A stretch of DNA of 11,247 nt from an uncultured Erysipelotrichaceae bacterium (GCA_900321535.1 ONWJ01000028.1:1-11247); one strand, 5' to 3'. Numbered from the stretch's first letter, positions 1 to 7,669 are shown. Program-made: numbers and translations. The notes: a model not told the origin generated them from the sequence alone.

Positions 1-1322
1 TCCTCAAAGATGAACGCAGCAAACGCGAACACGAATTCTATTATGAGAATGGTCTTCGCGAATATGTTGCGGTATTGGACCAAAACAAAGAGCCCATCGG
101 CGATATTCTCTATTTTGAAGACACCAATAGCCCAATAAAGATCGAGCTTGGCATGCAGTGGTGTCAAAAAGACTACAACGAGAATATCTACTCTTACGCG
201 AACTCTGTCCGCACCCATGACGGCGGCACCCATGAAACCGGCCTTCGCACCGGCATCACCAAAGCCGTCAATGACTGGGCGGTGCAAAATGAAGTCATCA
301 GGGAGAACCAAAAGCTCGATGGCAACGATATCCGTGAAGGTTTAACCGCGGTTATCTCCGTCAAAATCCCCGAAGACAAGGCGCTTTATGAGTCTCAGAC
401 CAAACAAAAGCTCACTTCTCCAGATATTTTGCCTTTGATCTCTGACTTCATCTATGATGCGTTGATTCATTATCTTTCCGAACACAAAGAATTTGCCGTC
501 GATCTCATTCATAAGTGCCAGGCTTCTAGAAACGCTAGAGAAGCCGCTAGAAAGGCCAAAGAAGCCGCTAGAAGCGGGAAGCAAAAGAAAACCGAAGCCA
601 TCATCTCCGATAAACTTGCGGCGGCGCAGTCAAAAGATTACAAACACAACGAGCTTTTCATCGTTGAGGGCGATTCCGCAGGCGGCTCGGCCAAAACCGG
701 GCGTGACCGTATCCATCAAGCCATTCTTCCTCTGCGTGGTAAGCCGCTCAACACCGACTCCGTCACCATGGAGAGAATGCTCCAAAACGTCGAGTTCTCG
801 ACCATTATCCAAACCATTGGGGCAGGGGTAGGCGCAGATTTCGACGTCAATGACTCCCATTATGGCAAGATCATCATCATGACCGACGCCGATACCGACG
901 GCGCCCATATCCAAATCCTGCTTTTGACCTTCTTCTACAATTACATGAAGCCATTGATCACTAACGGCATGGTCTATATCGCCTGTCCGCCTCTTTATGG
1001 CGTCTACAAAAAGAACGATAAATCCCATATTGTCTACGCTTGGGATGATAAGTCCTTGGCCGAGGCGAAAAAGAAAGTCGGCCCTGGCGCGACCGTATCT
1101 CGTTACAAAGGTTTAGGTGAAATGAACGCTGACCAACTAGCGGCAACCACCATGAATATCCATACCCGTCAACTCCTGCGCGTATCTATCGAAGATCCGC
1201 TGGTCGTGGAAAAACGTATTTCGGTCCTGATGGGCAATGACGCTTCCTTGCGCCGCAACTGGATTGAAGAGAACATCGTCTTCAATGCGGTGGACTCCTT
1301 TATCGATGAGGTGAAGAAATAA
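1..1322 (+). CDS. parE: DNA topoisomerase IV subunit B, C-terminal part (5' end outside window)
   Basis: ATPase-bearing subunit of topoisomerase IV, which pairs with ParC to decatenate and relax DNA. The reading frame is open from base 3, before any start codon, so the gene enters from upstream; the part here runs from late in the GHKL/transducer region through the TOPRIM domain to the C terminus. Seen directly: the TOPRIM glutamate motif EGDSAGG (bases 666-686), the metal-binding DADTDG (885-902) and the family motif YKGLGEMNADQL (about 1104-1139). An Ala/Lys/Arg-rich stretch before TOPRIM (about 525-600) matches Gram-positive ParE. ParE rather than GyrB is chosen because the downstream partner is clearly ParC-like. 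The stop overlaps the parC start by one base (TAATG), so the two are very probably translationally coupled. No damage seen. Confidence 0.95.
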   Translation, partial: LKDERSKREHEFYYENGLREYVAVLDQNKEPIGDILYFEDTNSPIKIELGMQWCQKDYNENIYSYANSVRTHDGGTHETGLRTGITKAVNDWAVQNEVIRENQKLDGNDIREGLTAVISVKIPEDKALYESQTKQKLTSPDILPLISDFIYDALIHYLSEHKEFAVDLIHKCQASRNAREAARKAKEAARSGKQKKTEAIISDKLAAAQSKDYKHNELFIVEGDSAGGSAKTGRDRIHQAILPLRGKPLNTDSVTMERMLQNVEFSTIIQTIGAGVGADFDVNDSHYGKIIIMTDADTDGAHIQILLLTFFYNYMKPLITNGMVYIACPPLYGVYKKNDKSHIVYAWDDKSLAEAKKKVGPGATVSRYKGLGEMNADQLAATTMNIHTRQLLRVSIEDPLVVEKRISVLMGNDASLRRNWIEENIVFNAVDSFIDEVKK

Positions 1323-3964
1323 TGGCTAAGAAAAAACCGGCACCAGTCGAAATCAAAGAAGACATCCGCGTGGCAACCCTTGATGAACTCATGGGCGATC
1401 GTTTCGACATCTACGCCAAAGACGTTATCCAAGACCGCGCCATCCCAGATGCTAGAGACGGTCTAAAGCCTGTTCAGCGCCGCATCATCTTCGCGATGTG
1501 GAAAACCGGCAACACCATCGAAAAACCAACCAAGAAATGCGCGCACATCGTCGGTGAAGTCATGGGTAAATATCACCCTCATGGCGACTCTTCCATCTAT
1601 GAAGCTTTGGTGCGTATGTCCCAATATTGGAGGGTACGTGTACCTTTAATTGACTTCCAAGGCAATAACGGCTCGATGGATGGAGACGGCCCAGCCGCCT
1701 ATCGTTATACCGAGGCGCGCCTTGCCGCGGTTTCCAAAGAGCTTATCCGTGACTTAGAAAAAGACACCTGCGACATGGGCCTTACTTTCGATGATACCGA
1801 GTTCGAGCCAACCGTTTTGCCAAGTCGCTTCCCGAACATGTTCGTGAACGGGGCAAGCGGCATCGCCGTCGGTATGGCCACCGATATCCCGCCTCATAAC
1901 CTCAAAGAGATTTCTTCCGCGATTATCCATCGCATTCAGCATCCTTCTTGCCCGATTGAGGCATTGATGCGTTTTGTTCCTGGGCCTGATTTCCCAACTG
2001 GCGGCATCATCTATCAATCCCAAGGGCTGCAGGATATCTATCTTACCGGCAAAGGCCGCATCGATGTGGCTTCTAAAGTCTCGATTGAAGAGCATGAAGA
2101 CGGCTATCAGCAAATCATCATCACCGAAATCCCTTATGGCATCGTCAAAAAGGATTTGGTGTATGCGATCGACAAGATTCGTCATGACAAAACCATCGCT
2201 GGCATCGAAGAAGTTCGCGATGAAACCGATAAAACCGGGCTTCGAATCGCGATTGACATCAAAGAAGGATTCAAGCCCGAATCCATCCTCGCTTATCTTT
2301 ATCAGAAGACCCAACTCAAATCCTCTTATAGCGCCAACATGGTCGCGATCGTCGAAGGACGTCCGCAGACCTTGAATTTGCTTTCTTACTGCGATACCTA
2401 CATCGCTCACCAAGAGGATGTCATCACCAGACGCTCCAAATTCGACCTCGCCAAGTCTAAATCTAGATTAGAAGTCGTCGAAGGCTTGATCAAAGCCAGC
2501 GAAATCATCGATGAAATCATCCGTGTCATCAAAGCCAGCTCGGATAAAGCCGATTCCAAAGTCAATTTGCAGAAGGAATTTGGCTTCACCCCCGATCAAT
2601 CCGAAGCCATCGTCATGATGCCGCTTTATAAGTTGTCTCATTTCGACGTCAACATCGTCATCGAAGAGGCCGCTTCCTTACGTGATACGATCGCTAACCT
2701 TACCGCTGTGCTTGAATCCAAAGAAAAACTCGATCAGATCATCATTGATGACCTGCGCGCCATCTGCAAACAATATGGCGATGACCGCCGTACCGTGATC
2801 GAAGAAGAAGATAAGAGCAAATCGATCATCCGCAAAGATGACCTCGTGGCAAGAGAGACCGTCATGGTTGCCGTTAGCCGCGATGGCTATGTCAAACGTT
2901 CCTCCTTGGCTTCTTGGAGAAGCTCTGGTGGACTCAATGGAGCCGCCCCAGGATTAAAAGCAGGGGACACGCTTGTTTATCAAGGACAATGCGATTCTAC
3001 CGATTACATGCTGATGTTCACCACCAAAGGGCAATACCTTTATGTGCCGGTCCATCTTTTAAAAGTCAACAAATGGCTGGATGAAGGTCAGCACGTGAAC
3101 TATGCGATCAACCTTGACCCTGACGAGAAGATCGTTTCCGCTTATTGCGTCCGCACATTCCGTGACGATTTGTTCGTCACCATCCTCTCTAGAAGAGGCA
3201 TGATTAAACGCACCAGGCTATCTTCTTTCCCAGCCCAGCGTTTCAATCGCCCAATCCGTGCGATGAAACTCCTCACCGGCGATGAAATCGTTGCGGCAGT
3301 GGTCACCAGCGGCAACGATAACCTCATGCTGTTCTCTTCTAATGGCCTTGCGGTCCTTTATAACGAGAATTGTGTCTCGGTCACCGGAACAAGCTCCAGC
3401 GGCGTCAAAGCGGCGTCGTTTAAAGGCGATGAATGCGCCGGGCTTTTGGCATTCAACCCTGGTGAGAACAAGAAAGTCTTGCTGATTACTGACCTTGCGC
3501 ACACGCGCGTATTCTCCTTAAGTAATATCGAGCAAACCGAGCGTTTGCAGAAAGCAACGACCCTCTTTAAGTCCTTCAAGAGCGAGCCGCATCATCTAAT
3601 CTATGCGGGCAAAGCCCCAGAGGGCGATAGCGTGGGATACACCGTGACATTAAGCGATGGCTCTTATAAAGAGATCATCTTCCCGGATTTCTATCTCACT
3701 CCGATGGACAAATACGCGAAAAAGCCCGAAGGCAAGCTGCTTCCCAAAGGCGTCAGCATCGAATTTGTCCACGCTAAAGACGGCATCGTCATCGATAAGG
3801 ACACGCCTTCGTTCGCCCCGCCAATCGTGGAGATAGAAGAGGAAGAGCAACCCGAAATCACGGGTGAAGAAGCACCTCAAAGTGTGGAAATCATCGAAAG
3901 TGAGAACGATGAACCCGCTCAGCGCTTCGAACAGATCTCGATCTTCGGAGACGATGATTTCTAA
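1322..3964 (+). CDS. parC: DNA topoisomerase IV subunit A
   Basis: Breakage-reunion subunit of topoisomerase IV; with ParE it passes one duplex through another and unlinks replicated chromosomes. The 880-residue product has the winged-helix cleavage domain with catalytic Tyr129 (in RYTEARL), the quinolone-contact region HPHGDSSIYE (85-94) with the sensitive-type Ser90 and Glu94, a coiled-coil/tower region, and a C-terminal beta-pinwheel (about 510-830). The segment CPVH-like 'VPVHLLKVNKW..GQHV' and the lack of a clear GyrA box favour ParC over GyrA. It starts at the ATG overlapping the parE stop, with GAGGTGA seven bases upstream. Unusual: roughly the last 50 residues (831-880) form an acidic tail ending QISIFGDDDF; acidic tails are better known from GyrA. 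No terminator is evident just downstream. Confidence 0.96.
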   Translation: MAKKKPAPVEIKEDIRVATLDELMGDRFDIYAKDVIQDRAIPDARDGLKPVQRRIIFAMWKTGNTIEKPTKKCAHIVGEVMGKYHPHGDSSIYEALVRMSQYWRVRVPLIDFQGNNGSMDGDGPAAYRYTEARLAAVSKELIRDLEKDTCDMGLTFDDTEFEPTVLPSRFPNMFVNGASGIAVGMATDIPPHNLKEISSAIIHRIQHPSCPIEALMRFVPGPDFPTGGIIYQSQGLQDIYLTGKGRIDVASKVSIEEHEDGYQQIIITEIPYGIVKKDLVYAIDKIRHDKTIAGIEEVRDETDKTGLRIAIDIKEGFKPESILAYLYQKTQLKSSYSANMVAIVEGRPQTLNLLSYCDTYIAHQEDVITRRSKFDLAKSKSRLEVVEGLIKASEIIDEIIRVIKASSDKADSKVNLQKEFGFTPDQSEAIVMMPLYKLSHFDVNIVIEEAASLRDTIANLTAVLESKEKLDQIIIDDLRAICKQYGDDRRTVIEEEDKSKSIIRKDDLVARETVMVAVSRDGYVKRSSLASWRSSGGLNGAAPGLKAGDTLVYQGQCDSTDYMLMFTTKGQYLYVPVHLLKVNKWLDEGQHVNYAINLDPDEKIVSAYCVRTFRDDLFVTILSRRGMIKRTRLSSFPAQRFNRPIRAMKLLTGDEIVAAVVTSGNDNLMLFSSNGLAVLYNENCVSVTGTSSSGVKAASFKGDECAGLLAFNPGENKKVLLITDLAHTRVFSLSNIEQTERLQKATTLFKSFKSEPHHLIYAGKAPEGDSVGYTVTLSDGSYKEIIFPDFYLTPMDKYAKKPEGKLLPKGVSIEFVHAKDGIVIDKDTPSFAPPIVEIEEEEQPEITGEEAPQSVEIIESENDEPAQRFEQISIFGDDDF

Positions 3965-3981
3965 ACGTTATCTAGTAATAA

Positions 3982-3998
3982 ATTAGTAGTTTTATAGT
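3982..3998 (+). repeat. 17-base motif shared, inverted, with 7728-7744
   Basis: ATTAGTAGTTTTATAGT is an exact reverse complement of bases 7728-7744, about 3.7 kb away; both copies lie in non-coding gaps. It is surrounded here by further TAG/TAA-type triplets (TAGTAATAAA at 3974-3983 and 3995-4004). Function unknown. The same gap also holds GGCCTCA (4047-4053), the complement of the TGAGGCC repeated three times near the other copy. Confidence 0.6.
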
Positions 3999-4066
3999 AA
4001 TAAATAATGAAGAATTCAATCGATAAAATCGGAAGTTTGGCGGTAGGGCCTCATAAAGTTGCCCAC

Positions 4067-4094
4067 TTGATAATTCGCGCGAATGCGCTAGGAT
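4067..4094 (+). promoter_or_regulatory. Candidate promoter of the yqeG-rsfS operon
   Basis: TTGATA (4067-4072) is followed after 16 bases by TAGGAT (4089-4094), a fair sigma-A-type pair. If used, transcription would begin at or near base 4101, the yqeG ATG, giving an almost leaderless message. The AGGA inside the -10 element could instead serve as a ribosome site (7 bases before the ATG), in which case the true promoter lies further upstream in the AT-rich gap. Both readings are inference. Confidence 0.35.
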
Positions 4095-4100
4095 GTGTGT

Positions 4101-4622
4101 ATGAATAAGCGCGTCATTCCATTTGCTCACGCTGAAAACGTCTTTGAAATCCCAGCTTCTTTTTATGCTAAGCTCGGCGTTAAGACGTTGCTGATGGATT
4201 TGGACAATACCCTCGATCCCTATACCGTCTCTGAGCCTTCAGAACGCACCATCGCATGGGCTAAACAGATGCAAGAAGCAGGACTAGAAATCTACATTTT
4301 ATCGAACAATTCAGGTAAGCGTGTCGGCAAATACGCCGGATTGCTTGGCGTGAAGGCCAGATATTTCATGAAGAAGCCGTTCTCCGGCCCTTTAAAACGC
4401 TTTTTGGCCGAGATGAACTACAAAAAGGATGAAGTCATCTTGATCGGTGACCAAATCCAGACCGACGTGAAAGCCGGCAACGGCGCGGGTATCCGCGTCA
4501 TCTTGACGGAGCCTTTGTTCGAAAAGGAACCGCCATGGACCAAATTCAACCGAATCTTCGACCGTCCGAAACGAAAAAAGATCATGCGCGAGCATTTATG
4601 CCCGTCATGGAAGGAGGTATAG
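4101..4622 (+). CDS. yqeG: YqeG-family HAD phosphatase (HAD-IIIA)
   Basis: Small HAD-superfamily hydrolase of 173 residues; relatives include phosphatidylglycerophosphate phosphatases, but the substrate of bacillar YqeG is not settled. All HAD motifs are visible: motif I DLDNTL (nucleophile Asp33, acid/base Asp35), motif II LSNN (Ser68), a lysine in MKKPF (91/92) and motif IV GDQIQTD (Asp117, Asp122). An in-frame GTG six bases upstream (4095) would add two residues, but AGGA sits directly against it, so the ATG at 4101 is preferred. It heads the classical Firmicutes yqeG-yqeH-yhbY-nadD-yqeK-rsfS cluster, and its last codons contain the AAGGAGG ribosome site of yqeH. No membrane segment or signal peptide is seen, so it should be cytosolic. 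Confidence 0.92.
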   Translation: MNKRVIPFAHAENVFEIPASFYAKLGVKTLLMDLDNTLDPYTVSEPSERTIAWAKQMQEAGLEIYILSNNSGKRVGKYAGLLGVKARYFMKKPFSGPLKRFLAEMNYKKDEVILIGDQIQTDVKAGNGAGIRVILTEPLFEKEPPWTKFNRIFDRPKRKKIMREHLCPSWKEV

Positions 4623-4625
4623 ACT

Positions 4626-5771
4626 ATGTCTACCATGCAATTCGTCAGACGTTGCAGCTCTTGCGGAGCCATTCTTCAATGCGATGACCCCCATGAAGAG
4701 GGTTACATTGAGGAAAGATACCTTAACAAGCCGCTTTCGGAGCTATTGTTCTGCGCTTCTTGCTATGCCGAGAGCCGTTATAACGTCACGCCGGCTCTTC
4801 CTAGCGCCCAAGAGGATTACCTCACCATGGTGCAGGATGCGGAAGCTAGAGACGCGTTAATCGTCTATGTGGTGGACCTTTTCTCCTTTGAATGCTCTTT
4901 CGTCCCGGAAATCACCGAGCATCTACAAGGCCTTCCGATGATCGTTATCGCCAATAAGCGCGATTTATTGCCGGTTCATGTCAATGATGACTATCTCAAA
5001 GAATACGTCGCCCACCGTTTCAGAAGGTGCCAAATCCAAATCACCAACCATGATGTGGTGCTGACTTCTTTCACCTCCTTGTCCGACACCGCTGAGATCT
5101 CCAAGATGATTGAAGAGCGTCGCGCAGGGCATGATGTTTATGTCATTGGGGCTTCTGGAGCAGGCAAAACCTTATTCCTCAACGCCTTCTTACGCACCTA
5201 CGTGAATCATTCCAGACGTTCCATTCAGCGTGCCGATTATCCTGGCACCCATCTCCAGGTCTTGGAAATTCCGCTGGATAACTCCTCTTCGATTTACGAT
5301 ACCCCGGGGACGAGCCTTGATAACAGCGTGCTCACCAAAGTCGACGCGGATCAATTTGCTTTGCTAACCCCGTCGAAGCGCGTGAAAGCGCGCAACATCG
5401 CTTTGTCCGCTAATGAGCAGCTTTTCCTTGGCGGCGTCGCTAGAATCGATTGCCTTAGCAAAGAGAAAGTCAATTTGAGCGTCTATGCTTCCGATCAAGT
5501 CAATCTCTATCGCCATCATGGCAAGAAAGACCAGTTGGCCTTGTTCCAAATCATGAAGAAGAAAGGCTTTGTCCCATCTTCTAGCCGCTTAGTCTCTCCA
5601 AGCGACCTCGATGTCTATGACCTTAAGGTCGACGAAAGCGGATACCGCGATATCGGTATCGAAGGGCTTGGCTGGATCTCCTTCCTTGGCAACGGCCAAA
5701 TCTTCCGCATTTACGTTCCAAAAGGCGTCGGCATCTATACGACCCGCGCCAAAATCATTCTTGAAAGGTAA
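4626..5771 (+). CDS. yqeH: Circularly permuted ribosome-biogenesis GTPase YqeH
   Basis: GTPase needed for maturation of the small ribosomal subunit in Bacillus. The 381-residue product starts with a zinc-finger (Cys10, Cys13, Cys43, Cys46), followed by the G motifs in permuted order: G4 NKRD (110-113), a G5-like VVLTSF (about 144-149), the P-loop GASGAGKT (175-182), a G2-type GTHL (Thr208) and G3 DTPG (225-228); the rest is the C-terminal RNA/protein-binding region. The P-loop differs from the usual N-V-G-K-S of this family, having G-A-G-K-T. Start choice is firm: a perfect AAGGAGG (4611-4617) lies eight bases before the ATG, within the end of yqeG. In B. subtilis aroE follows; here yhbY follows after two bases. 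Confidence 0.95.
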   Translation: MSTMQFVRRCSSCGAILQCDDPHEEGYIEERYLNKPLSELLFCASCYAESRYNVTPALPSAQEDYLTMVQDAEARDALIVYVVDLFSFECSFVPEITEHLQGLPMIVIANKRDLLPVHVNDDYLKEYVAHRFRRCQIQITNHDVVLTSFTSLSDTAEISKMIEERRAGHDVYVIGASGAGKTLFLNAFLRTYVNHSRRSIQRADYPGTHLQVLEIPLDNSSSIYDTPGTSLDNSVLTKVDADQFALLTPSKRVKARNIALSANEQLFLGGVARIDCLSKEKVNLSVYASDQVNLYRHHGKKDQLALFQIMKKKGFVPSSSRLVSPSDLDVYDLKVDESGYRDIGIEGLGWISFLGNGQIFRIYVPKGVGIYTTRAKIILER

Positions 5772-5773
5772 CT

Positions 5774-6061
5774 ATGCTGACATCAAAGCAAAAACGCATC
5801 CTCAAAGGACACGCCAACACCATCTCCCAACGCCATCTCCTCGGCAAAGAGGAAATCGATGACGCTTTCATCCAATCCATCGATGTCGCCTTGGAGGCGA
5901 ATGAGCTCATCAAGGTCGGATTGCTCCAAACGACTTCCTATACACCTGAAGAAGTAGGGGCCATCCTAGAGGAAAAACTTGGATGCGATGTCGTTCAGGT
6001 CATCGGACACGTCATCGTGATCTATCGCAAAAGCAAAAAGCATCCAAGGAATCTGATCTGA
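5774..6061 (+). CDS. yhbY: YhbY/CRS1-type RNA-binding protein
   Basis: 95-residue single CRM-domain protein of the YhbY (B. subtilis YqeI) family, which associates with pre-50S ribosomal particles. The family signature is clear: the N-terminal LTSKQKRILKGHA, the central EANELIKV (about 41-48) and the C-terminal VVQVIGHVIVIYRKSKK. The loop that normally reads GKxG (the GxxG RNA-binding loop between the first helix and strand) reads G24-K-E-E27 here, so the second glycine is replaced by glutamate next to another acidic residue. The ATG is two bases after the yqeH stop, with GAAAGG (5763-5768) as ribosome site, so the genes are co-translated. Confidence 0.92.
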   Translation: MLTSKQKRILKGHANTISQRHLLGKEEIDDAFIQSIDVALEANELIKVGLLQTTSYTPEEVGAILEEKLGCDVVQVIGHVIVIYRKSKKHPRNLI

Positions 6062-6064
6062 CGA

Positions 6065-7174
6065 ATGGAGAATCTTGTTCTTTACGGCGGGGGATTCGAC
6101 CCGATCCATAATGGACATATCCGCATCGCGATTGCCGCTTCCAAAGCGTTCAACGCGGAAGTTTTGCTTATCCCAAACCGCGTTCCACCTTGGAAAACGC
6201 CGAATACCGACGTTGCTTCTCGATTAGCCATGATTCGTTTGGCCATCAAAGAAGCAGGCACGCCCTCACTAAAATTATCGACCTATGAAATCGATAACAA
6301 TGCCGAGGTCAATTACTCCATCGATACCGTCAAACATTACAAAGCCCTTTACCCCAATAAGAAAATTTACCTTCTCATCGGCGCTGACAGCGCGAATTCC
6401 TTTTCCTTATGGCGATGCCCCGATGAGATCGCCGATTTAGTCCAAATTGTCGTGACCCCGCGCCCTGGGGCCATCATCAACGCCGACATGGTCGAGCGCT
6501 TCCACATGATTCGCCTGGATTATGGGAAATCCGGAGACGTCAGTTCCAGCGCCGTACGTGCGTTGCAGCATAATGATGTGCCATCTTCCGTCCGCAATTA
6601 CATCGAAAAGCATGGCCTCTATTACATGCAAGGGCTCAAGAAACGCCTCACAGAGCATCGTTTCGCCCATAGCCTTGAAGTTGCTCGTCTGGCTTATCGA
6701 ATCGCCTTAGAGAACCATTTGGAGCGGCCTTGGAGGCTTTATATCGCAGGGCTGCTGCATGATATCGCCAAAGAGCAGGGCGAGAAGGTCGCGAAGATGA
6801 TCATGAAGAAAGAGTATCCTTGCTACTTGGTGCTTCCTCCTTGGACCTATCATCAATTCGTGGGTTCCTTGCTCGCAGAACGAGAATTTCGCATCCAAGA
6901 CCAAGAGATCCTCGATGCGATTGCCTGCCATGCGACAGGCAAACCCAATATGGGGCCACTAGATAAGATTCTCTATTCTAGCGACAAGATAGAGCCAACA
7001 AGAGGCTACGACAGTAGGGGATATATCAAAGCCTGCCTCAAAGACTACGAGAAAGGCTTCCTGATCGTATTAAAAGCCAATATGGAGTTCTACCAAGAGA
7101 AGGGGTGGGACTTCACTGACAATCCGTTGACCAAGGAATGCGTAAAACAATACTTAGGAGATAGCAATGACTGA
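6065..7174 (+). CDS. nadD: NadD-YqeK fusion: nicotinate-nucleotide adenylyltransferase and HD-domain Ap4A hydrolase
   Basis: A 369-residue bifunctional protein. Residues 1 to about 187 are NadD, which adenylylates nicotinate mononucleotide to deamido-NAD: the nucleotidyltransferase motif GGGFDPIHNGH (8-18) and the second motif VSSSAVR (159-165) are intact. Residues about 190-369 are YqeK, an HD-domain enzyme that in Bacillus relatives symmetrically hydrolyses Ap4A: His202 (RFAHS), His232-Asp233, His263, His289 (CHATGKPNM) and Asp307 (SSDKIEP) supply the full metal-binding set. In B. subtilis these are two adjacent genes; fused forms are known in mollicutes and relatives. The ATG lies three bases after the yhbY stop with only a distant AAGGA (6046-6050), so translation probably depends on coupling. 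It overlaps rsfS by eight bases. Confidence 0.95.
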   Translation: MENLVLYGGGFDPIHNGHIRIAIAASKAFNAEVLLIPNRVPPWKTPNTDVASRLAMIRLAIKEAGTPSLKLSTYEIDNNAEVNYSIDTVKHYKALYPNKKIYLLIGADSANSFSLWRCPDEIADLVQIVVTPRPGAIINADMVERFHMIRLDYGKSGDVSSSAVRALQHNDVPSSVRNYIEKHGLYYMQGLKKRLTEHRFAHSLEVARLAYRIALENHLERPWRLYIAGLLHDIAKEQGEKVAKMIMKKEYPCYLVLPPWTYHQFVGSLLAEREFRIQDQEILDAIACHATGKPNMGPLDKILYSSDKIEPTRGYDSRGYIKACLKDYEKGFLIVLKANMEFYQEKGWDFTDNPLTKECVKQYLGDSND

Positions 7175-7502
7175 ACTCGACATCATCAAACACACCTTAG
7201 AGGAGCACAAAGGGGAAGAAATCACAGTGGTGGACGTCTCTGAATTCTCCCCATTCGCGACCCATTACGTGCTCGTGACCGCCCAAAACCCACGTGCCTT
7301 AGACGCGCTTCGCAATCACGTGGAAGAAGAGCTTGAGAAAGCAGGTTATGAGATTCAAGTTTCCGAAGGTGCTCCTGAATCTGGCTGGATTATCAGCCAA
7401 GCCGAGGATGTTGTGACCCATCTATTTTTGGAGGCTAATCGCAGGATCATCAACCTTGAAGAGCTCCTTGAAAGAATGAGCGATAGCCGTCATAAAGCCT
7501 AA
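7167..7502 (+). CDS. rsfS: Ribosome silencing factor RsfS (YbeB/Iojap family)
   Basis: Binds L14 (uL14) on the 50S subunit and blocks 30S joining when nutrients are short. The 111-residue length is usual. Family features seen: the VVDVSEFSPFATHYVLVTA core strand region (about 21-39), the tryptophan motif SGWII (about 72-76), VVTHLF (about 82-87) and a closing LEELLE. TAGGAG (7155-7160) sits six bases before the ATG, and the start lies inside the end of nadD-yqeK (ATGACTGA arrangement), so it is the last gene of the operon and translationally coupled. A hairpin with a T-rich tail follows 13 bases after the stop. The B. subtilis neighbour yqeM is absent. Confidence 0.94.
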   Translation: MTELDIIKHTLEEHKGEEITVVDVSEFSPFATHYVLVTAQNPRALDALRNHVEEELEKAGYEIQVSEGAPESGWIISQAEDVVTHLFLEANRRIINLEELLERMSDSRHKA

Positions 7503-7515
7503 GTCAAAAAGCAAG

Positions 7516-7585
7516 AAATCGCAGCAGTAGAAGTGGTGAAATATTTGGTTCTCCTCTTCTGAAATCGCTGCGATTTTCTATTTTT
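7516..7585 (+). terminator. Large hairpin terminator after rsfS
   Basis: AAATCGCAGC (7516-7525) pairs perfectly with GCTGCGATTT (7567-7576), followed by TCTATTTTT. Inside it AGAAG-GG-GAA (7529-7540) pairs with TTC-CC-CTTCT (7549-7560), with T-T mismatches between the blocks. A competing short hairpin, AAATCG-CTG-CGATTT (7562-7576), uses the same right arm. It most simply ends the yqeG-rsfS operon. Confidence 0.75.
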
Positions 7586-7598
7586 AGACATTACTTCG

Positions 7599-7614
7599 CA
7601 TAATGGCCATTATG
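7599..7614. repeat. Perfect 16-bp palindrome
   Basis: CATAATGGCCATTATG is identical to its own reverse complement, with no spacer, centred on GGCC. It could be an operator for a dimeric regulator; as an RNA it would make a poor hairpin because there is no loop. No adjacent promoter was identified. Confidence 0.6.
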
Positions 7615-7660
7615 TTAACTAGACGTGGTTTTTAGAAGTGATGAACGCTTAAATAAGAAG

Positions 7661-7669
7661 TTATCCACA
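7661..7669 (+). promoter_or_regulatory. DnaA box 1
   Basis: TTATCCACA, a perfect match to the bacterial DnaA-box consensus. The shared context is AGTTATCCACAT (7659-7670), and AAAACTACTA follows at 7691-7700. Confidence 0.65.

Noticed and set aside
75..1322. parE starting at the TTG at base 75
   Set aside because: The frame is open and ParE-like upstream to the window edge, so this TTG is an internal Leu codon.
1754..2413. Minus-strand 219-codon ORF inside parC
   Set aside because: Shadow of a strongly conserved gene on the plus strand; no start signal or homology.
1322..3964. Calling the pair gyrB-gyrA
   Set aside because: The C-terminal domain sequence resembles Gram-positive ParC, a clear GyrA box is not visible, and the upstream subunit reads like ParE.
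4021..4031. CGAT-AAA-ATCG hairpin as parC terminator
   Set aside because: The stem is only four base pairs and no T tract follows.
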